A stretch of DNA of 64,000 bases from Sphagnum compactum (GCA_965153455.1 OZ234496.1:4969207-5033206); one strand, 5' to 3'. Shown: positions 1 through 14,082, counted from the first letter of the stretch. Notes: generated by a model from the sequence alone, not told the origin. Made by a program: numbers and translations.

Positions 1-1690
1 AGTATGCAAAGCTTCCAAGCACCTTGTACACCCATCTTGATTTTTTTCTTTTTCTTTGTGAAGTTACATGTGTTTCTTTGGTCATTCGAAACAAAACTAC
101 ATGTGTTTATTTGTTCATTATTTGTGACATTGCAATGTTTACTTGTTCATTGATTATGAAGTGGTACAAAAAACAATGGAACATTGGCAAAGCAAGATTA
201 TTACTACAATTTAAGGTCAACCGTGAGGGGCGTGTCCACCATGGCAAATTTCAACCAGATTATGAAACATACATTGAAAGGGACAAAATCTTACAATTTC
301 GTTAGGATTGATTTAGATGGAATAAATGAGCTTGATTCAAACATTGTTGTTGTAAAAAATCAAGTTGAATAAAAACATGAGATGTCACTCATTTAGATTT
401 TTCATTTGTTCTCACACATCTTGAAAATATTTTCCATGCATGTGTATAGTTGATTGTCTTTAAACAATTCATCAAAAATATCATTGTGGTGCTACTTGGT
501 TGATTATATTGAAAGTGGAAAGGTCATGTGAGCTTCCACAATCCTTGATGTTGCATGTGAAGGGCCAACATTTAGCCTCATTTGAAGCTTTTATAATTTT
601 CTTACCTTGTGAAGCTTGAAGTATTCACAAGATTCTTGAAAGCCTAGTTGCACATCAAGAATCATGAACAAAACCATTGTGCTTTGGTGTTCAAAACTCA
701 AAGCTTTCTTTAAGGTGGTGGTGGCCATATCCACTATTGCTTTCACCTAAGCATGAAGGGTATTTTCTTTCATTTTGCTAATTCAATTTGATTCCTTCAC
801 AACTTTTGATACAAGTATTGTTGATAAATTGTTGTTGGGGAACCTAGGTTGAGCATCTCCACCTCTTCAATTTTGATTGTTTCAAATGATGACATGGAAT
901 GCTAGTGCTTTACTAGAGGAGATTTGTGTGTTCTATAAATGGAATTTCACGCCAACAAGGAATTTCATGCAACAACAACCAATAATGCAAAAACCCCAAT
1001 CCCAAAACGCATTATTTTAGTGACCATCCCCAATGATCGAATGTTGTGAAACATGTATAAGTGGCACAATTGTGCATCATCATCACAAACACAAAAATTC
1101 CCTTTCTTCACTGTTGCTAGTGTACTAAATTACATCTTGGCAATGACTAATGACACCATTCAACACCTTCATGATGTTCCACACGTCATTTGACATCAAC
1201 AAACTCACTTGGTGAGTTCATGCTTTCTTTTGGTATCATGTGAAATTTGGTGAATGAGAAGAGAAAATATGTTAAGGCTACTAAGCTTTTTAAAGTTTGA
1301 AATTCTAGGTGGGCTTGCAAAAAAGGCACCATTAAGCATGGCAATATTCACAACTAGTTGCCATTCACAAGCAATTTACTAATAACAATGGAGATGTTCT
1401 AACAACCAATGGTGAACATTCCTTTTCCATAATACTATTACATAAGGGGGTGTTGGACTACTTAAGTGGACCAAAATTTGACATGTATTCTACTGTTTTA
1501 GAATACCAAAAAAAATTTATTTTATGAAAATCATGATTATTTCCTAGGTGACCATTGATAAACTATATTAGTAGAAATATTGTATGCCTAGCTTTAGTTT
1601 AAAAACGTAGAGATCACTAGCATATATTATACCAAATACAATGAAAGGTGATAGCAACCAATGCACATATAAAAATTAAGGTATTCACTA
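1..1690. other. AT-rich intergenic DNA, no gene seen
   Basis: Only short open frames occur here (93 codons or fewer), with no recognisable domain and no splice-compatible continuation. The sequence is rich in A and T runs. Nothing else is supported. Confidence 0.5.
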
Positions 1691-2510
1691 TGAGAAATCG
1701 TGTATGTTGGGGTGTAGTCACAATCAAATGACCCAAAAAGCACGTAAGGCCATGGCCAAAACTCTATAAAAATTGTAATTTTGTTAGATATATTTTTGTG
1801 TTGCCACTTTAATGTCATGTTAATCATGGAATTTAGTGTTAAATGATTCATATGAATGTTGAAGAATTCAAAATAAAAATTTAATACAATTTATTTTGGG
1901 TTTTTGGTTTGAATAAAACACCTTTGAACTTAAACAACAATAACATCAAAAGTAGTCAATTTCGTAAATTACTAAGCGAAAAACTTTCTTCATAAAGGAA
2001 TTTTGATGAAAAAGAAATTGAGATGATGTCAATTGATTATCAACACTTAAAAAGCACTCACAATTTGAAAGTTGTGAAATTAAAGTTTTAAAAAAATTGA
2101 AAATCTATTGAACAGAATTTTAAAATTTCAAGAATCCTTTACCACATGTAAATGAGGTGTAATTTACATGACATTTAAAAGAAGAGTTTTAGGTTTTTAT
2201 ATATAAAAAGAATTAAATAATTAACATATTTTCATACAATTTGAAATTAATATAATTTTTCAAAACGAAATGCAAAATCTGGTAAAATTTGTACATTTAA
2301 AAACTATTCTTAGTTATTCATGAAAAGTTAATACAAAAATTGTAATGTATTGAAAAATATATATGTTATTTTAGCAACATATTGCAAAATATTTCATCCT
2401 AAAAGTCCTTTCTATGAGAAAGTGAAAATGACTATAAAAAGGATTATATTCCATGAATCCTTTGCCACCGTTGGTTCACTTGATTGTGATTGCACCTATT
2501 GAAACTTGTC
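1690..2510 (+). repeat. Dispersed repeat, copy 1 (pairs with 57.79-58.59 kb)
   Basis: About 820 bases match 57790-58590 in the same orientation and order, including shared words such as ACCTTTGAACTT, GTAAATTACTAAG, TTGATTATC and the final CGTTGGTTCA. The copies have many substitutions and small indels, so this is an old repeat. No coding capacity or terminal repeats were seen. Confidence 0.65.
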
Positions 2511-2514
2511 TAAA

Positions 2515-2594
2515 GTAACTAAAAAATGTATGTTGTAACTAGGAATGTGTTTGATGCAACCAATTCCTAGTTGCATTGAACATTTTTTAGTTAC
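2515..2594. repeat. 80-bp foldback (hairpin)
   Basis: The arms read GTAACTAAAAAATGT on the left and, reverse-complemented, the same on the right. Pairing continues inward through an AACTAGGAAT block, giving arms of roughly 35 bases around a very short loop. The hairpin abuts the end of the dispersed repeat and is missing from that repeat's other copy, which suggests a small foldback transposon. A small-RNA precursor is an alternative. Confidence 0.6.
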
Positions 2595-3570
2595 ATCAAA
2601 AAAGTTAAATGGACACAATTTCTCGTATTCATTTTGTTAGTTGGACAAAAAAATGACATTTCATTGCATTCCTAACATCCTAAGGGTTCCTTGTTGTATG
2701 TAAATTGGTCAATAACGTCCTCACAAGATGTAAATTTGTTATCATCTTATTAAATAATACTAATTGGTACCAATTGGATGAAACCTTCTAATAGTTTTCA
2801 TTTCCAAACATAAAGCCCAATACATGTGGACAAGTACTTCCTCCCCACAAATATATTTACAACACCACTTTAATCCAATTCCATAAGAATTCATTAGCAT
2901 AACCTTGACCTTTTTGCTTTGGACTATATATTTTCATTTTGGTTTCTTAGTTTTCTTGTGATTGATAATATTTTACACATTCATTACATTCCATAAATAC
3001 CACTTGGACAATATTTTTGGTCCCACCAAGCAAACCAACACCCAAGGATCAACATTTGATGGCATGCATGGCCACAACATGACATGTCATGTGTGATAGG
3101 TTACAATGCATGAAACGGTGTGTGGATCACATAATTGACCTAATTGTACACAATATTAGGAGACAATAAATGGGGCCAAGAATTAGAGAGAAAAACCTTG
3201 ATATATATATAATCATGTGTAAGGAGAAAACGGAGAAGGTTTGGAATACATGTGGGGTCACAATAAAGTTGAAAAGGTCACATGAATTTATAGCTTTGAA
3301 ACAATCGGTGAAAAAACTTGGAAGTAGTGTTTTTTTTTTAGTGAACCTCAAATTGCCTTTTACCATTGTGTTTAAAAAACTGGAGGGTTATTTTGGCATA
3401 ATCCCCAAAGGTTACAAATCAAAACGTGGATTGCACTTAAATTTTTTCCTAAAACTTAATCCCCATCACCATACATGGCAAGCTTGCAAGCAATGAAGTA
3501 ACCAAATGACCCTCATCACCTTCTTTCTTCCCCAAAAATGCATTGTATTTTACATTTCGTGTCGCCTATT
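2595..3570. other. AT-rich intergenic DNA with an old inverted repeat at 3030-3290
   Basis: No gene is supported. Bases about 3030-3290 match the reverse complement of about 29555-29790: GGATCACATAA, AATATTAGGAGA, AAAACCTTG.TATAT and the GGTCACA stretch occur in the same order. A 108-codon frame at 3170-3496 overlaps this repeat and has no recognisable domain. Confidence 0.45.
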
Positions 3571-5483
3571 GTTGTCAACTACAAAATGGGCCCTTTTAAA
3601 TCATCAAATATCAATAGAGGAAAACTGAAAAAAAACGATTACCATCTGTAATTATATTCTAGTTACAAAAGACATTAAATATCAAAAATTGTTTAGTTTC
3701 ATTAGACAAGTTGCATAAAACACTAGTTGCAAGTGTGGATGAAGTTACTGGTCAACAAATATTTCAACGTTTGTATATTATTGTTTGCCAGGCATATAAA
3801 AATCAACAACTTACTTAATGAAACCTGACAAATGAAAAATGTTTGTTTCAAAAATAAATAGTGAATCCTCATGGGCTATTTTTAATGGTTTTAGACTATG
3901 ACACATGGCATAATACCAATATGCCACATGACATTTTAAAATTTTGGTCAAATTAATTAAAATCAATATTTAAAAGGTAAGTTGGACTATGTAGGTAGGC
4001 AAGTAGATAGGAAGTGGAGGACAAAACATATGGGATAAAAATTGAAGTTGCAACGTAGTTGCAAACTAGGTTACAATTAAAAACTTTATCTCATATCTTT
4101 TGTCCTCTTTTTTTATTTTGTAAATTATATAGCTCAGTAGATAAGTAAGGAAATAACTAAATAATTATTTATAAATATAATTTCATAATATTAATATAGA
4201 ATAAATATTAGATAAATTTTATCACTAATATAACTTATTAGTGTTAAATTTTAGTTAAATAATCAATAATTCATATGTAAGCAATAAATAATTAACTAAC
4301 TTATTAAAAGGCTATCATTTTTTTCATAAATAAAAAATAAATGTCAAAAAACTTAACTAACTAATAATTAAATAGCCAACTTATTGATTATAACATTTCA
4401 TTAATAGTTTTAAATATTTTTTAAATCCATAAAATATTAAATAATCAACAGTTAATATCTAAATAACAACCAACTAACATATTTGTTATACATTGTTAAT
4501 TAATATTTCAGAAATTTAAAAATGATTAAGTAATAATTAAATAATAGATGATTAACCGACTAATGAATTATGAGTTATTAAATAATAATTTTCTAAAAAA
4601 TAAAAATATCAACGAGTTTATTAATATTTTAAATAATAATTAATCGATTAGCTTATTAGTTATGAGATTTTATTAATGGTTTTTAAATAATCAAATAAAT
4701 AGCTAAAATATTTATTTATTTATTATAATCTATCAACTAAATTATAAATGAAAATAGAATAATATATTATTAATATTTATTAATTAACCAATAATTAACT
4801 AGTTAATGAGTTAATTATGAATTTTTAATGAATAGGTCATAAATAAATAAACAAAGAATTATAATGTTATTAAATTTATAATTATGAGCTAAATAATAAT
4901 AAACTAATAAATTGAATAATTATGAAATAGTAATTATAAATACTTAATATGAACTATTAATTATCAATTAATTAAGAATTAATGTAACTAATTAATCATT
5001 ATTTAATTAATAAGTAAATAACTTGCGTTAGTTAAGTAGATTTAGTTAGGTAGGTAAATAAAAATATATAGGTAGGTAGGTAGTTAATTTGCATAAATAC
5101 AAATTAAATACAACTTTATAAATACACCAACGGAAACATACCACCATTATACCCCTAATAGAATTTAACAAAAGTACACATACCTTTAAAAAGTTTTCCA
5201 ATACCCCTATGTATACCACCAGGGGGTATCTTGACATGCTAGTGATGTGATTTAATTTGGTTCCATTTGCAATTAATGGGACATATGGGCATAATCGTGG
5301 ATGAAAAAAATTCTAAAGTGTAGGATGAAGAAGTCATTAGTTGCAAATGTAATCCTGGCATAGTTCCAAGAATAGTCAAAGGTGGAAAATAATTGCAAAA
5401 ATGATTAGAGCTAGTTGCAAATGAGGATTAGTTACACATAATTGCAAATGCATTAGTTGCATTTCAAGGGATTTCTTGTAGTG
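3570..5483 (+). mobile_element. CACTA-like non-autonomous element, 5' end unresolved
   Basis: The right edge reads TTTCTTGTAGTG and ends at 5483; reversed, this is CACTACAAGAAA, a typical plant CACTA terminus. Just inside it are many short subterminal repeats of AGTTGCAAATG (5338-5465). The interior (4100-5040) is an extremely AT-rich core of ATTAAT/AATAATTAA words flanked by GTAG-rich stretches. The same architecture is present in the better bounded element at 9353-11723. No transposase is seen. I could not find a convincing left terminus, so the start is approximate. Confidence 0.5.
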
Positions 5484-8400
5484 TAACCATTTTTTATTGA
5501 GATTTCCATTTCTATAGTCCTTATGATGTTAATAACAAAATCCAAATCCTTAAAATGAGTCATGGTTTAGCAAATTCATTAATGTGCAACTTCACTTCAT
5601 TAATTCAAGTTAAATAGAGGATGAAAGTCAAGATGTTCTACAAGGTGAAATGGTGATTGTGATTAGCCATGACTAAAATGTCTTCAATTTTAAAAATTGC
5701 ATTGTCTAATTTAAACCCCTAACGTTTGCTTTGATCTTTGCACTTGTAACTTAGTTGTTGCAATGTGATGTTGTTTGTGCATCATGTAGTGTGTAAATCT
5801 TTCAAGCTTCAATTTTCCAGCCTTTGAATGTGAGGCATCAAATTAAACCTAGACACACAAGCAAAGAAAGGAACATTACAAGTTCATCAAGGTCAATTTG
5901 AAGGATGTCTAATAATAGATGATGATCAACACAATAACAATTTCAACTTGGGAATGAATATAAAAAATAAGAACAACCTAGGAGGAGCAAATATTTCCAT
6001 TTCAAACAATGATAATGTTATCTTCTTGAGACTAAAAATTGGATTTTATTCTACATGGAATTAATGCAAGATAGATACATAGGTTTTAAGGGTACAATAT
6101 AATAGTTCTTTAATATCATCAATGACAATATGGTGTTTCTAGGTCTTATACCAACTACTATTTGTGGCTTGATATTAGATAGAATGAATTTCCTTGCTTA
6201 CAAGTCATATCCATCCATTTGATCTAGAAGCTAATACAGCCATGTAACCATGGCCACAAATATGTTTGACCAAGATGTCACCACCATTGCGGAAATGATC
6301 AATGTTGATCTTCTTCTATAGGTGCCTAAGTGAGGGGTCACAATTGACAACATAGGTATTGGCAATAGAAAAATATGTTTACTATCATATGAAGGTGTGG
6401 CAATGCTCATTTTGAGATTTATTGCAGTGAATCTAATGATAAACTAATGGATATATGAAGCAAAACAAATACTACAAAGTTTTCCCCAATAACCTTGGGA
6501 TGCAATGATTATGTGTGTGGATAAAAGCAAGAAACATCTTTCACTTGGTGGAAAAAAAAAACAATGATTCATGAGTTGGGGTTGTTGTGATAACATAACA
6601 ACAAGAGGTGTAAAACCTTTAGTGGCACCATAAGCAAGCCTCGTTGGCAATCAAGAATTCGCACCACAATAAATCAAGTTATGTGGACCACAAAGTGCAC
6701 CATACCTTGCATCTTCAAAAGGTTCATATCATGGTTGGATCCAAAAAAGTCATAGTTTTGACCATTTGTCACTACCACACGAAAAACATTCATTTCAAAC
6801 TGAAAATGGTAACTTATCCTTGGGCAATGAAGAGTTGGAGATGTTTGGGTATCTTTCTTCACACAACTCTACACTTCTTTTACCCTTTCGTATCAAGGTT
6901 TTTGCCACACCAAAAGAATATGGATTAGGTCACAGCCTTTAGAAATGTGCCATCATACATTCATCATTTTGAAAGTCTTCTTTACAAGCGAATAAATCAT
7001 CAATGATTAGAGGAAGAGCTCTCAAACCAAGGAAAGAATGAAGCATCTTGAAAAAATCATGAAGTTTCAAGTGGTAAATGAAATTGACAGAATGACCGTA
7101 GATCACAAACATAAATAGTTTCATTCCTTAATGACATGGTTGTGAATCTATCTATTCAAGAGTTTTTTTCTTGGTTTTTGCATAGAGATAATACTTAAAT
7201 AGAAGAATATTTGGTCATAAGAAAGTCAATTGACAACTAACCATTGAAGTGTTCAAAGATATCATATATGTCACAACAAGGTATAATTAACCTCCAACTA
7301 ATAAACAAAATTCGAGTCTTTGACAAAAAATTAACAAGGTGGCCACTACAAATATGGACAATGAGGAATGATTTTCTCTTATAAATGTGTTCAAATAATA
7401 TTTGGATGCCAATTTTCATTACATGCGTGTAATGAAAAAGGCTTGAATTTCCACAAATGTGAAAACTTCCATTATGTTTACAATTTGGTTGATTACATTT
7501 ATGTTGTGGTAGTATTTTTCTATCCTATTCATTGGAAACTCTATAATATCTTACAATACATATTAGTTATCTTTTTTTTCATTTAATTGAAAAAGGTGAT
7601 GATGGTGTGTAGGTGCAATTGGTAAGGTTTCTTCAATCAACAATGTCCCATATTCTTGGCAAAATTGTACCCATGGAAAGACCACACAAACTTTGCACTA
7701 GAAAGTATAATAATTGACAAGTGATGCATTATTAAGTTCTTCCCTGGGAGACTTAGTGTTGAACCCCTAAAAGGTAACAACAAAAAGGAGGTAGAAGGAA
7801 GGACTTGGGGCACATTCCTTGACTTTGTGCACTAAGGAAAGAGAGATTTGTGAGCTTTGATATGGGGAAAATGTGACATGTTCACAAGCTCTTCATGGAC
7901 AAGTCGCATGCACAAGCCATACAATTTAGGTGTTAGTGGAAATGCAACCAATTTTGGGTCACAAACTTGCCAGACACTTGCATGGCCTAGAGTTGGGAGG
8001 AGGCCACCGCCTTCTTCCCTATAATATATTTTGTGCTTATTTATGCAAGTTGTTTCCAAATGGTATTTTCTTTCAAGACTCCCCAATGGGGGTCTCTAAG
8101 TTGCAACTTTTGTTGAACTGAATTTGTCACCTTGTGTCTTTTTTGTTCAAGCTTGTTTTGCACTTGTGACACATTATCTTATAATTCTTGTCAAGAACTT
8201 TCCAACTCCATGTTAGACACCCCAATTGGATATCATTTGACCTTTTTTTCTTAGGTATTTGTGGTCAAAAATCAAATTGGCGCTTTGACTATTGACCTTT
8301 ATTTTGACCATAACTCCTAGCTTCAAATGGCAAAAGTGAGTTCAATTTTGATAGTTTAAAAGCTTTTCCATTGCATGAAAAATCAAGTGTACCCCTTGTA

Positions 8401-9352
8401 CTTTTGTCCCCAAGGTTTGGGACATCCCAAAAATCACATGAATGTTTCCTTTTCATTTGCCCAATGTTATAGGCCTTTTTCTTGCCTCAATTTGTTTTTG
8501 GTCCATTTTTTGTTTGTCTTGCCCCAACCTTGGTCATGACCCCAACTCAACACAAACTTCTTTAGGCAAAAATTCAATATGATTATAATGATTCATTAGA
8601 TTTATGTTATTTATAAAGTTTTTTTAGCCAGAGCGCAAAACTAGATGGATACGACTTTCCATACCATAGGGAAGAACATTTTTTCACAAATAAATAATAG
8701 TTAACACTATTGTGTATTATCGATAAAAAAAATTTACAATGCTTTTGTCTTTTAATTTCGCCAATCATTGATTCAAAGTTGTTTGGGCTTTTCCCAATTA
8801 CTTGTGATTGGATTACTTACCAGTAGATAATAACGATCTAGAGATTTGATCACAATGTTGTAAAAAGGAATTAATAAAAATATTATTTATATTTATTTTT
8901 ACCAAATTAAAACTTTAAAAAATCATCATTTTTGATTCGTGGAAATAATTTCACATCATTATTGTGTGTTTTTCACTTTATTATTTTATTGTTGATAAAA
9001 TGCTTGTTGAAAATATATAAACATAATGAATAATGGTTTGTCATTTTACCATAATTTTCATGACACAAATGCAAAATTTTACCATTCAAGGAAATTTAAA
9101 ATTTATATTATTTTAGAAAATAATTATGTTTATGTTGATACTATGATAGTAAAATATAATTTAAACATTTGTTGAAATAGCCAAAAAACAATTGATCCAA
9201 ATTATGTTATATAGCAATTTCAAAAATTTTACATAATTATTTTTCCCTAGGAAATTTGTGATGAAGGTTAAGGTTATGATAGTTCAAGAGAAACATTTGA
9301 TTGTGATTTATGAAGGTTAGTAAGAAAAAATGATCTAGATATTGGCCACATA
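5484..9352. other. AT-rich intergenic DNA with remnants of a dispersed repeat
   Basis: No gene is supported; the frames seen (94 codons or fewer) show no domain. Bases 7490-7660 (around CTATCCTATTC.TTGGAAACTCTA and AGGTGATGATGG) match 26956-27125. Bases 9270-9352 match about 27200-27262. These are pieces of one repeat family whose copy at 26.95-27.43 kb is more compact. Confidence 0.45.
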
Positions 9353-10362
9353 CATTAGTAGAAAAACCCATATTTGTGACTTCAATTTGTGACTAAAATT
9401 TAGTTGTAAATTTGATTAATTTACCTATTAGTTGCATAAGTATAGTCATACCCAACATGTAGTCACAAATATGATCTAAACATGACATCAGCACAATGCA
9501 CATGGACGTGGAAAATAATCAATCATACATTTTGATTGTATAATTTTTTGTGATTAATTATCATAATGTGAAACTTGCTTAACAACCAATTACACATTGC
9601 CATATGGCATAATTATGCATTTCCAAATAATGAAAATTCAAATTAAAACTTTTAATCTCCATCATCCATTATGGATGTTTTAATATTGATATTTGTAGCC
9701 AAATTGGTTTTTGCCATGTGGCATAATTTATGCGTTTCCGTTGTTTTAAATATTTTTTTTCATTACGATTGTTCATTTTAAATGGTCATATATTGTGATG
9801 TGTGGCACAATGAAAATTTGCCAAATGGCATAATTTGTGCATTTCCAAAGAAATAAATTTCTTATTATGATCGTTAATTTTAAACGTTCCTATATTGTGA
9901 CACGTGGTACAATTTGTGCATTTCTAAATCGATTTAATTTTTTTTACTTTGAATGTTCATTTAAAATGGTAATACATTATAACACATGGCACAATCAAAA
10001 GTTGCCGCATGGAAAATAAATTGAATTTTGGAAAAAACTGAAAATACATACATGTTACCTACCTACCTACCCAAGTCAAAAAATAGGATCTTAGGTAGGT
10101 AAGCATGTAGATGGTAGAAAGGTAAATGAATTAAAATGTAACAATGTAGATTTTTTTTGTTAATTTTTTGTTTTGTTTTTAGGGTTAAATTTTGTTGAAT
10201 TCATCCCAAATTGGCACATGTATTTTACTGTGAGAACAAAAAAAAGATAACTATTTTTTATAATTTTAAAAATGAGATTCAAGGACGAAACCTATAGGTT
10301 AAATATTTTAGTTGCACCTTAATTGCAAATTGGGTTGCAATTAGAAATATTCTCCCACATAC

Positions 10363-10398
<36 letters not shown>

Positions 10399-11723
10399 TT
10401 TTTCAATTTTATAAATTATACAACTGAATATGTAATTACTTGATAATTCTATATGTGAACAAATTATCTAAATGAATGATTTGAATTAATCAGTCCAATT
10501 CAGATAATTAATAAACAAATTATTTAATTTAATTTTATATCTGAATTTCAATTATCTGAAATAATTATTTATTTATTAGTTTAAAAATTAAATATCTAAA
10601 AGTTAACTAGATTGATTATTTGAATTCAAATAAAATTTAATAATCATTCACTTCGATTCCCTAAACTAATTAAAATAATTATTAGAATCAATTAATTGAA
10701 TTAATGAGTCTAATTCATCTAATTTTTTTGTGAACTATTTCAAATAATTAATTATTTAATATTAATAATCTGGATTAGATGAATTAATTCAGATTAAAAG
10801 TTATTTATGAATATATTAAGTAAATTAAGTAATATTTAATATCAATGGTTAAGAAATTAGTGAAAATCATTAAATAGTAAATATTAAATAACAATCTATC
10901 TTATTGGCTCATAAGTAGATATTAAATACATGCTAATTAACTAATTATTATTGCATATCTTTATTAATTAGCCAATCAATTAGTTAATGGTAATAATTCA
11001 TTAGTAATAAGTAATGATTATATCAATTTATGATTATTGGTTAATATTAATTAAATTTAATGAACTAATTAAATGACATTGATTATTTCATAGCTTATAT
11101 TAACTAATCAATTAATTGATAATAATCATTCATCAATAAATAAGATTTTTTAATATGATGATTGTATCATATTAATATTATTTCGCCACTATTATTTAAT
11201 CATACCTTATAAGATATGGTATATTTTTAAACAAGCCATATAAAATCAAACTGAAATTTTTGAATATATATATCCCCATAATATGAGCAAATATATACGC
11301 AGTATACATTAAAAGGAAACTATTTATCTTAATACACCATGAATATAAGCTAAATATACTTAAATATGATACATACACTTAAGATATGCTTATGTACATT
11401 GAATACAAGCTAAATGTATTCTTAGTGTAATCCACAATACCATAATGTACATTAAATGTAAAAACACACCATAAGAAGTAGCCAAGTTATTATTAATTTT
11501 GTGATGAAATGAACATAAGGCCCTATTCTTGGATGAAAAATTCAAGAAGTTAGACAATATGAAAGGATGTGCAATTTTGTATCTACACCATATATAATCA
11601 CAAAATAGTAACAAATTTAAAAGCATAGTGAGTAGTTGTAACCATGATAAAACATAATTGCAAATGATAGATAACATGTAGTCTCAAATTGAATGGTTAC
11701 ATGATAAAAGGTTTTTCATAGTG
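9353..11723 (+). mobile_element. CACTA-like non-autonomous transposon with TIRs and 3-bp TSD
   Basis: The left end reads CATTAGTAGAAAAACC and the right end, reverse-complemented, CACTATGAAAAACC: an imperfect CACTA-type terminal inverted repeat. The triplet ATA flanks it on both sides (9350-9352 and 11724-11726), the 3-bp target duplication expected of this superfamily. The related repeat at about 27262 joins the two flanks directly, as an unoccupied site would. Inside are subterminal TTTGTGAC/AGTTGCA words, several CACATGGCATAAT-like repeats, GTAG words, a TG microsatellite and an AT-rich core. No transposase frame is present. Confidence 0.75.
10364..10396. repeat. (TG)n microsatellite
   Basis: About 16 uninterrupted TG dinucleotides lie inside the CACTA-like element, just before its AT-rich core. 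Confidence 0.9.
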
Positions 11724-12339
11724 ATATAATTTCAAAAGGTGGTCAAGTCTTTAGAGCACAAATACATAACACTGTTTTCATTTTGTTTAGATGTATTTAC
11801 ACCATCAGATGAGCAACCCTAAGCCTTGGAAACAAAGCAAAACCATTCCAACATTTAAAGTAGTTCAACATCCAACTAACTACCAAACTTGGGACCAATC
11901 TTATTCAATTTACACAATATGTAATAAAAGGAAGCCCAAAAACATATTTTAAGGGATTGCCATTTTCATTGTCAAACTTTGGGTTGATACCAAACTGATG
12001 ATATTTATTTATTTATTTATAATAATTATATCATGACTAATAGTGAGAAGGGGTTTCATAAATGGCTTAACAACACTCGAACAACTAATCAAATAAACAT
12101 GTGAAGGAATTTTTTTTTTTGGGAGTTCTTTATTTTTATTATAATTCAATCTTTTAAAAAACTTTGGTTTAGAAAAAATATTAGTCTAATTTAGCACAAT
12201 AGTGGGGGAGGACCTTAAGGTTTAAAAGTTTTGTGGGGAACATCAATTGCTTTGACACTACAACAGATGATTCTTGGAGTGAACTTTTTCCACAAAAGTT
12301 TAAGTCCCGTTACAAAATAATGTATATTTTATATTTCTG
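11724..12339. other. Intergenic DNA continuing the interrupted repeat
   Basis: Bases 11727-11880 continue the dispersed repeat interrupted by the CACTA-like element: the AATTTCAAAAGG, GGTCAAGTC and GGAAACAAA words follow the order seen at 27265-27400. The rest shows nothing recognisable. Confidence 0.5.
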
Positions 12340-13089
12340 ATGGGCTAAAAGATGATGCTTCAACTTTGATAAGGAGTACTCTAGTTCTAAGATTGTTCAT
12401 CAAAGCTAGACCTCTACTTTTGAGGTGGGCATGGCCATCTAATGGGCCGTTAACAAACATAGGAACTCTTGCGAAACTAGCAAGCAAGGTAATATTGATC
12501 ACAATTTTAGATCCTAATGGTGCTATTTGAATTTTTTGGCATGAATAATAACACCATCAAATGGTGTCTTCTTCCGCCTTTCTATTTTTTTGATTCATGA
12601 TTAATTCTTTGATGTGGTTGGTGCTACCTTCCTTTTGGGGTTTCCCCTCATGAAGGTGAAGGTACGAGTGTGGGTGTTGATTCACCCTGGTTCTTACAGC
12701 TGTACGTTTAGTTTCTTAAGCAAGGTCTGATGTTAGAGGTTAAAAGGTAACCCACCAAATGTTAAATTTGCACTTGGAGACCCCTCATCTTGTCTAAGGA
12801 TACCGTATGTTGGTGTGAGTGTGGGGACCCAAGTGTTAAAACAATTGTTTTGAGGTGTCAAGGCATTTTGACATCTCACCTTTTGTCTTGCAAGTTTTCT
12901 GCACTGGGAGAACAAAAAATTCAGCAATTTGAATGCGGGTTGGTGAGTTAGTAAAAAGATGGGGTTTTGAGACAAAGCAGGAAGGAGAGAACAAATAGGT
13001 GAGCAAAGAAAGAGCCTTTCCTAGGACTTTGAATCCAATCACCCAGGTGGAAATATTGGGGGAAATTTCCCAGTTCTTGAGGTAGCAGA

Positions 13090-13382
13090 AGTGACTATAC
13101 CTTTAGGACTGCTTTGGGTTTTTCTAGCAGTCTGCAAAATAAGGGAATTTCCCCTATTTCTTTGAGGTGGGTGGAGAGACTATCTTTGAACACCAGGACT
13201 TTCAACACTTGTGGTACCTTCCACTTGTTGACAAATACCTCAAAGGAAAATAGGGAAATTTCCCCATTTCTGGAGGGGGTGAAGAAAAGACTATCTTTAG
13301 ACGCCATCATTTTCAACACGTTTGGTACCTTCCACTTGTTGACAAATACCTCAAATCATGGAAGGGTCTGAAGATAGACACT
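13090..13382 (+). repeat. Tandem repeat with GGAAATTTCCCC palindromes
   Basis: About 2.5 units of a roughly 125-bp sequence: a GACTATCTTT block, a TTCAACAC..GTGGTACCTTCC block, CTTGTTGACAAATACCTCAAA, then GGAAATTTCCCCATTTCT. The same array with different unit counts and lengths occurs at about 38470-38910 and 54260-54450. The near-palindromic GGAAATTTCC recurs in each unit. Confidence 0.65.
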
Positions 13383-13794
13383 CCTCATTCAACGAGTGTT
13401 GCTTCTTAATATTGGGATAATAAAATAGGTATCTGGACATGAAACACTTTTGCATTATATTCCTATACCCAACAGCCAACTGCAGTGGTTAGTAATATTT
13501 TACATGTGATCTATCCACATCCCAAATGACAAAGTCAAATCAAAATTATTCAGAAATTTCAAACATATCAAGGAAAAATTTCCCCAAGGAAAATTTTTAA
13601 CCAGGAAAATTTGAATTAATATGTGTTGAATCTAACATCAACATAGGGTACATACCAGTGTTAAGTGGTTGTTCACCCAAGGCTTGAAAACACAAGTGAG
13701 TAGACTTGGAGGTCTTTAGTGACAATTTTTTGTAGGTTATTAAAACAGTGCTAGCCTCTAGATAGGCACACTTTGACTCTCTGAGAGGGCATAC

Positions 13795-13935
13795 ACAGGC
13801 ATCTTGTGGCGCCGCATCCTTGGGGAAAAAGAGGGTGCACTCCTTAATGTGTGCCAGACGAGATAGGGGTAAAGGTGTAATCTTGCACGTGGTCTTGGCG
13901 AAAAAGAGGGTGCACTCCTTCATGTGTGCCGAGCC
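13795..13935 (+). repeat. Tandem repeat (GAAAAAGAGGGTGCACTCCTT unit)
   Basis: Two units of about 75 bp share CTTGG.GAAAAAGAGGGTGC, ACTCCTTAATGTGTGCC and a GACAAAG.AGGTG tail. The same unit occurs twice at about 39388-39545 and about four times at 54755-55045. Confidence 0.7.
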
Positions 13936-14082
13936 AGACCGCCGAGCCAGAGCGGGACAAAGAAGGTGTACAACCCTCCTCTTTCCTTAAAGGTAATTTG
14001 AAAAAAATTGTTTAAAAATTGAGTAAAAGTAGTCTTCTAATGTGATGGTGGGGTCAAAAGTAGGTATACACAAGAAGTAAGC

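Larger units (their letters stand above)
12340..14074 (+). repeat. Leader of duplicated block A (homologous to 37736-39651 and 53750-54540)
   Basis: This stretch aligns base by base with 37736-39651 and in part with 53750-54540 and 30310-30380. Landmarks are AAAGATGATGCTTCAACTTT at the left edge, the TTTCCCCTCATGAAGGTG segment, and the GGAAATTTCC-rich section. It contains two short tandem arrays, listed separately. The frames here are open only because of these repeats and are not treated as genes. Confidence 0.75.

Noticed and set aside
3170-3496. 108-codon frame on the plus strand with an opposing 79-codon frame
   Set aside because: It overlaps an inverted dispersed repeat and shows no domain or conserved counterpart at 29.6 kb.
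12257-12270. CACTACAACAG as a possible CACTA terminus at the left edge of block A
   Set aside because: No matching right end or triplet duplication was found, and block B homology begins about 80 bases further in.
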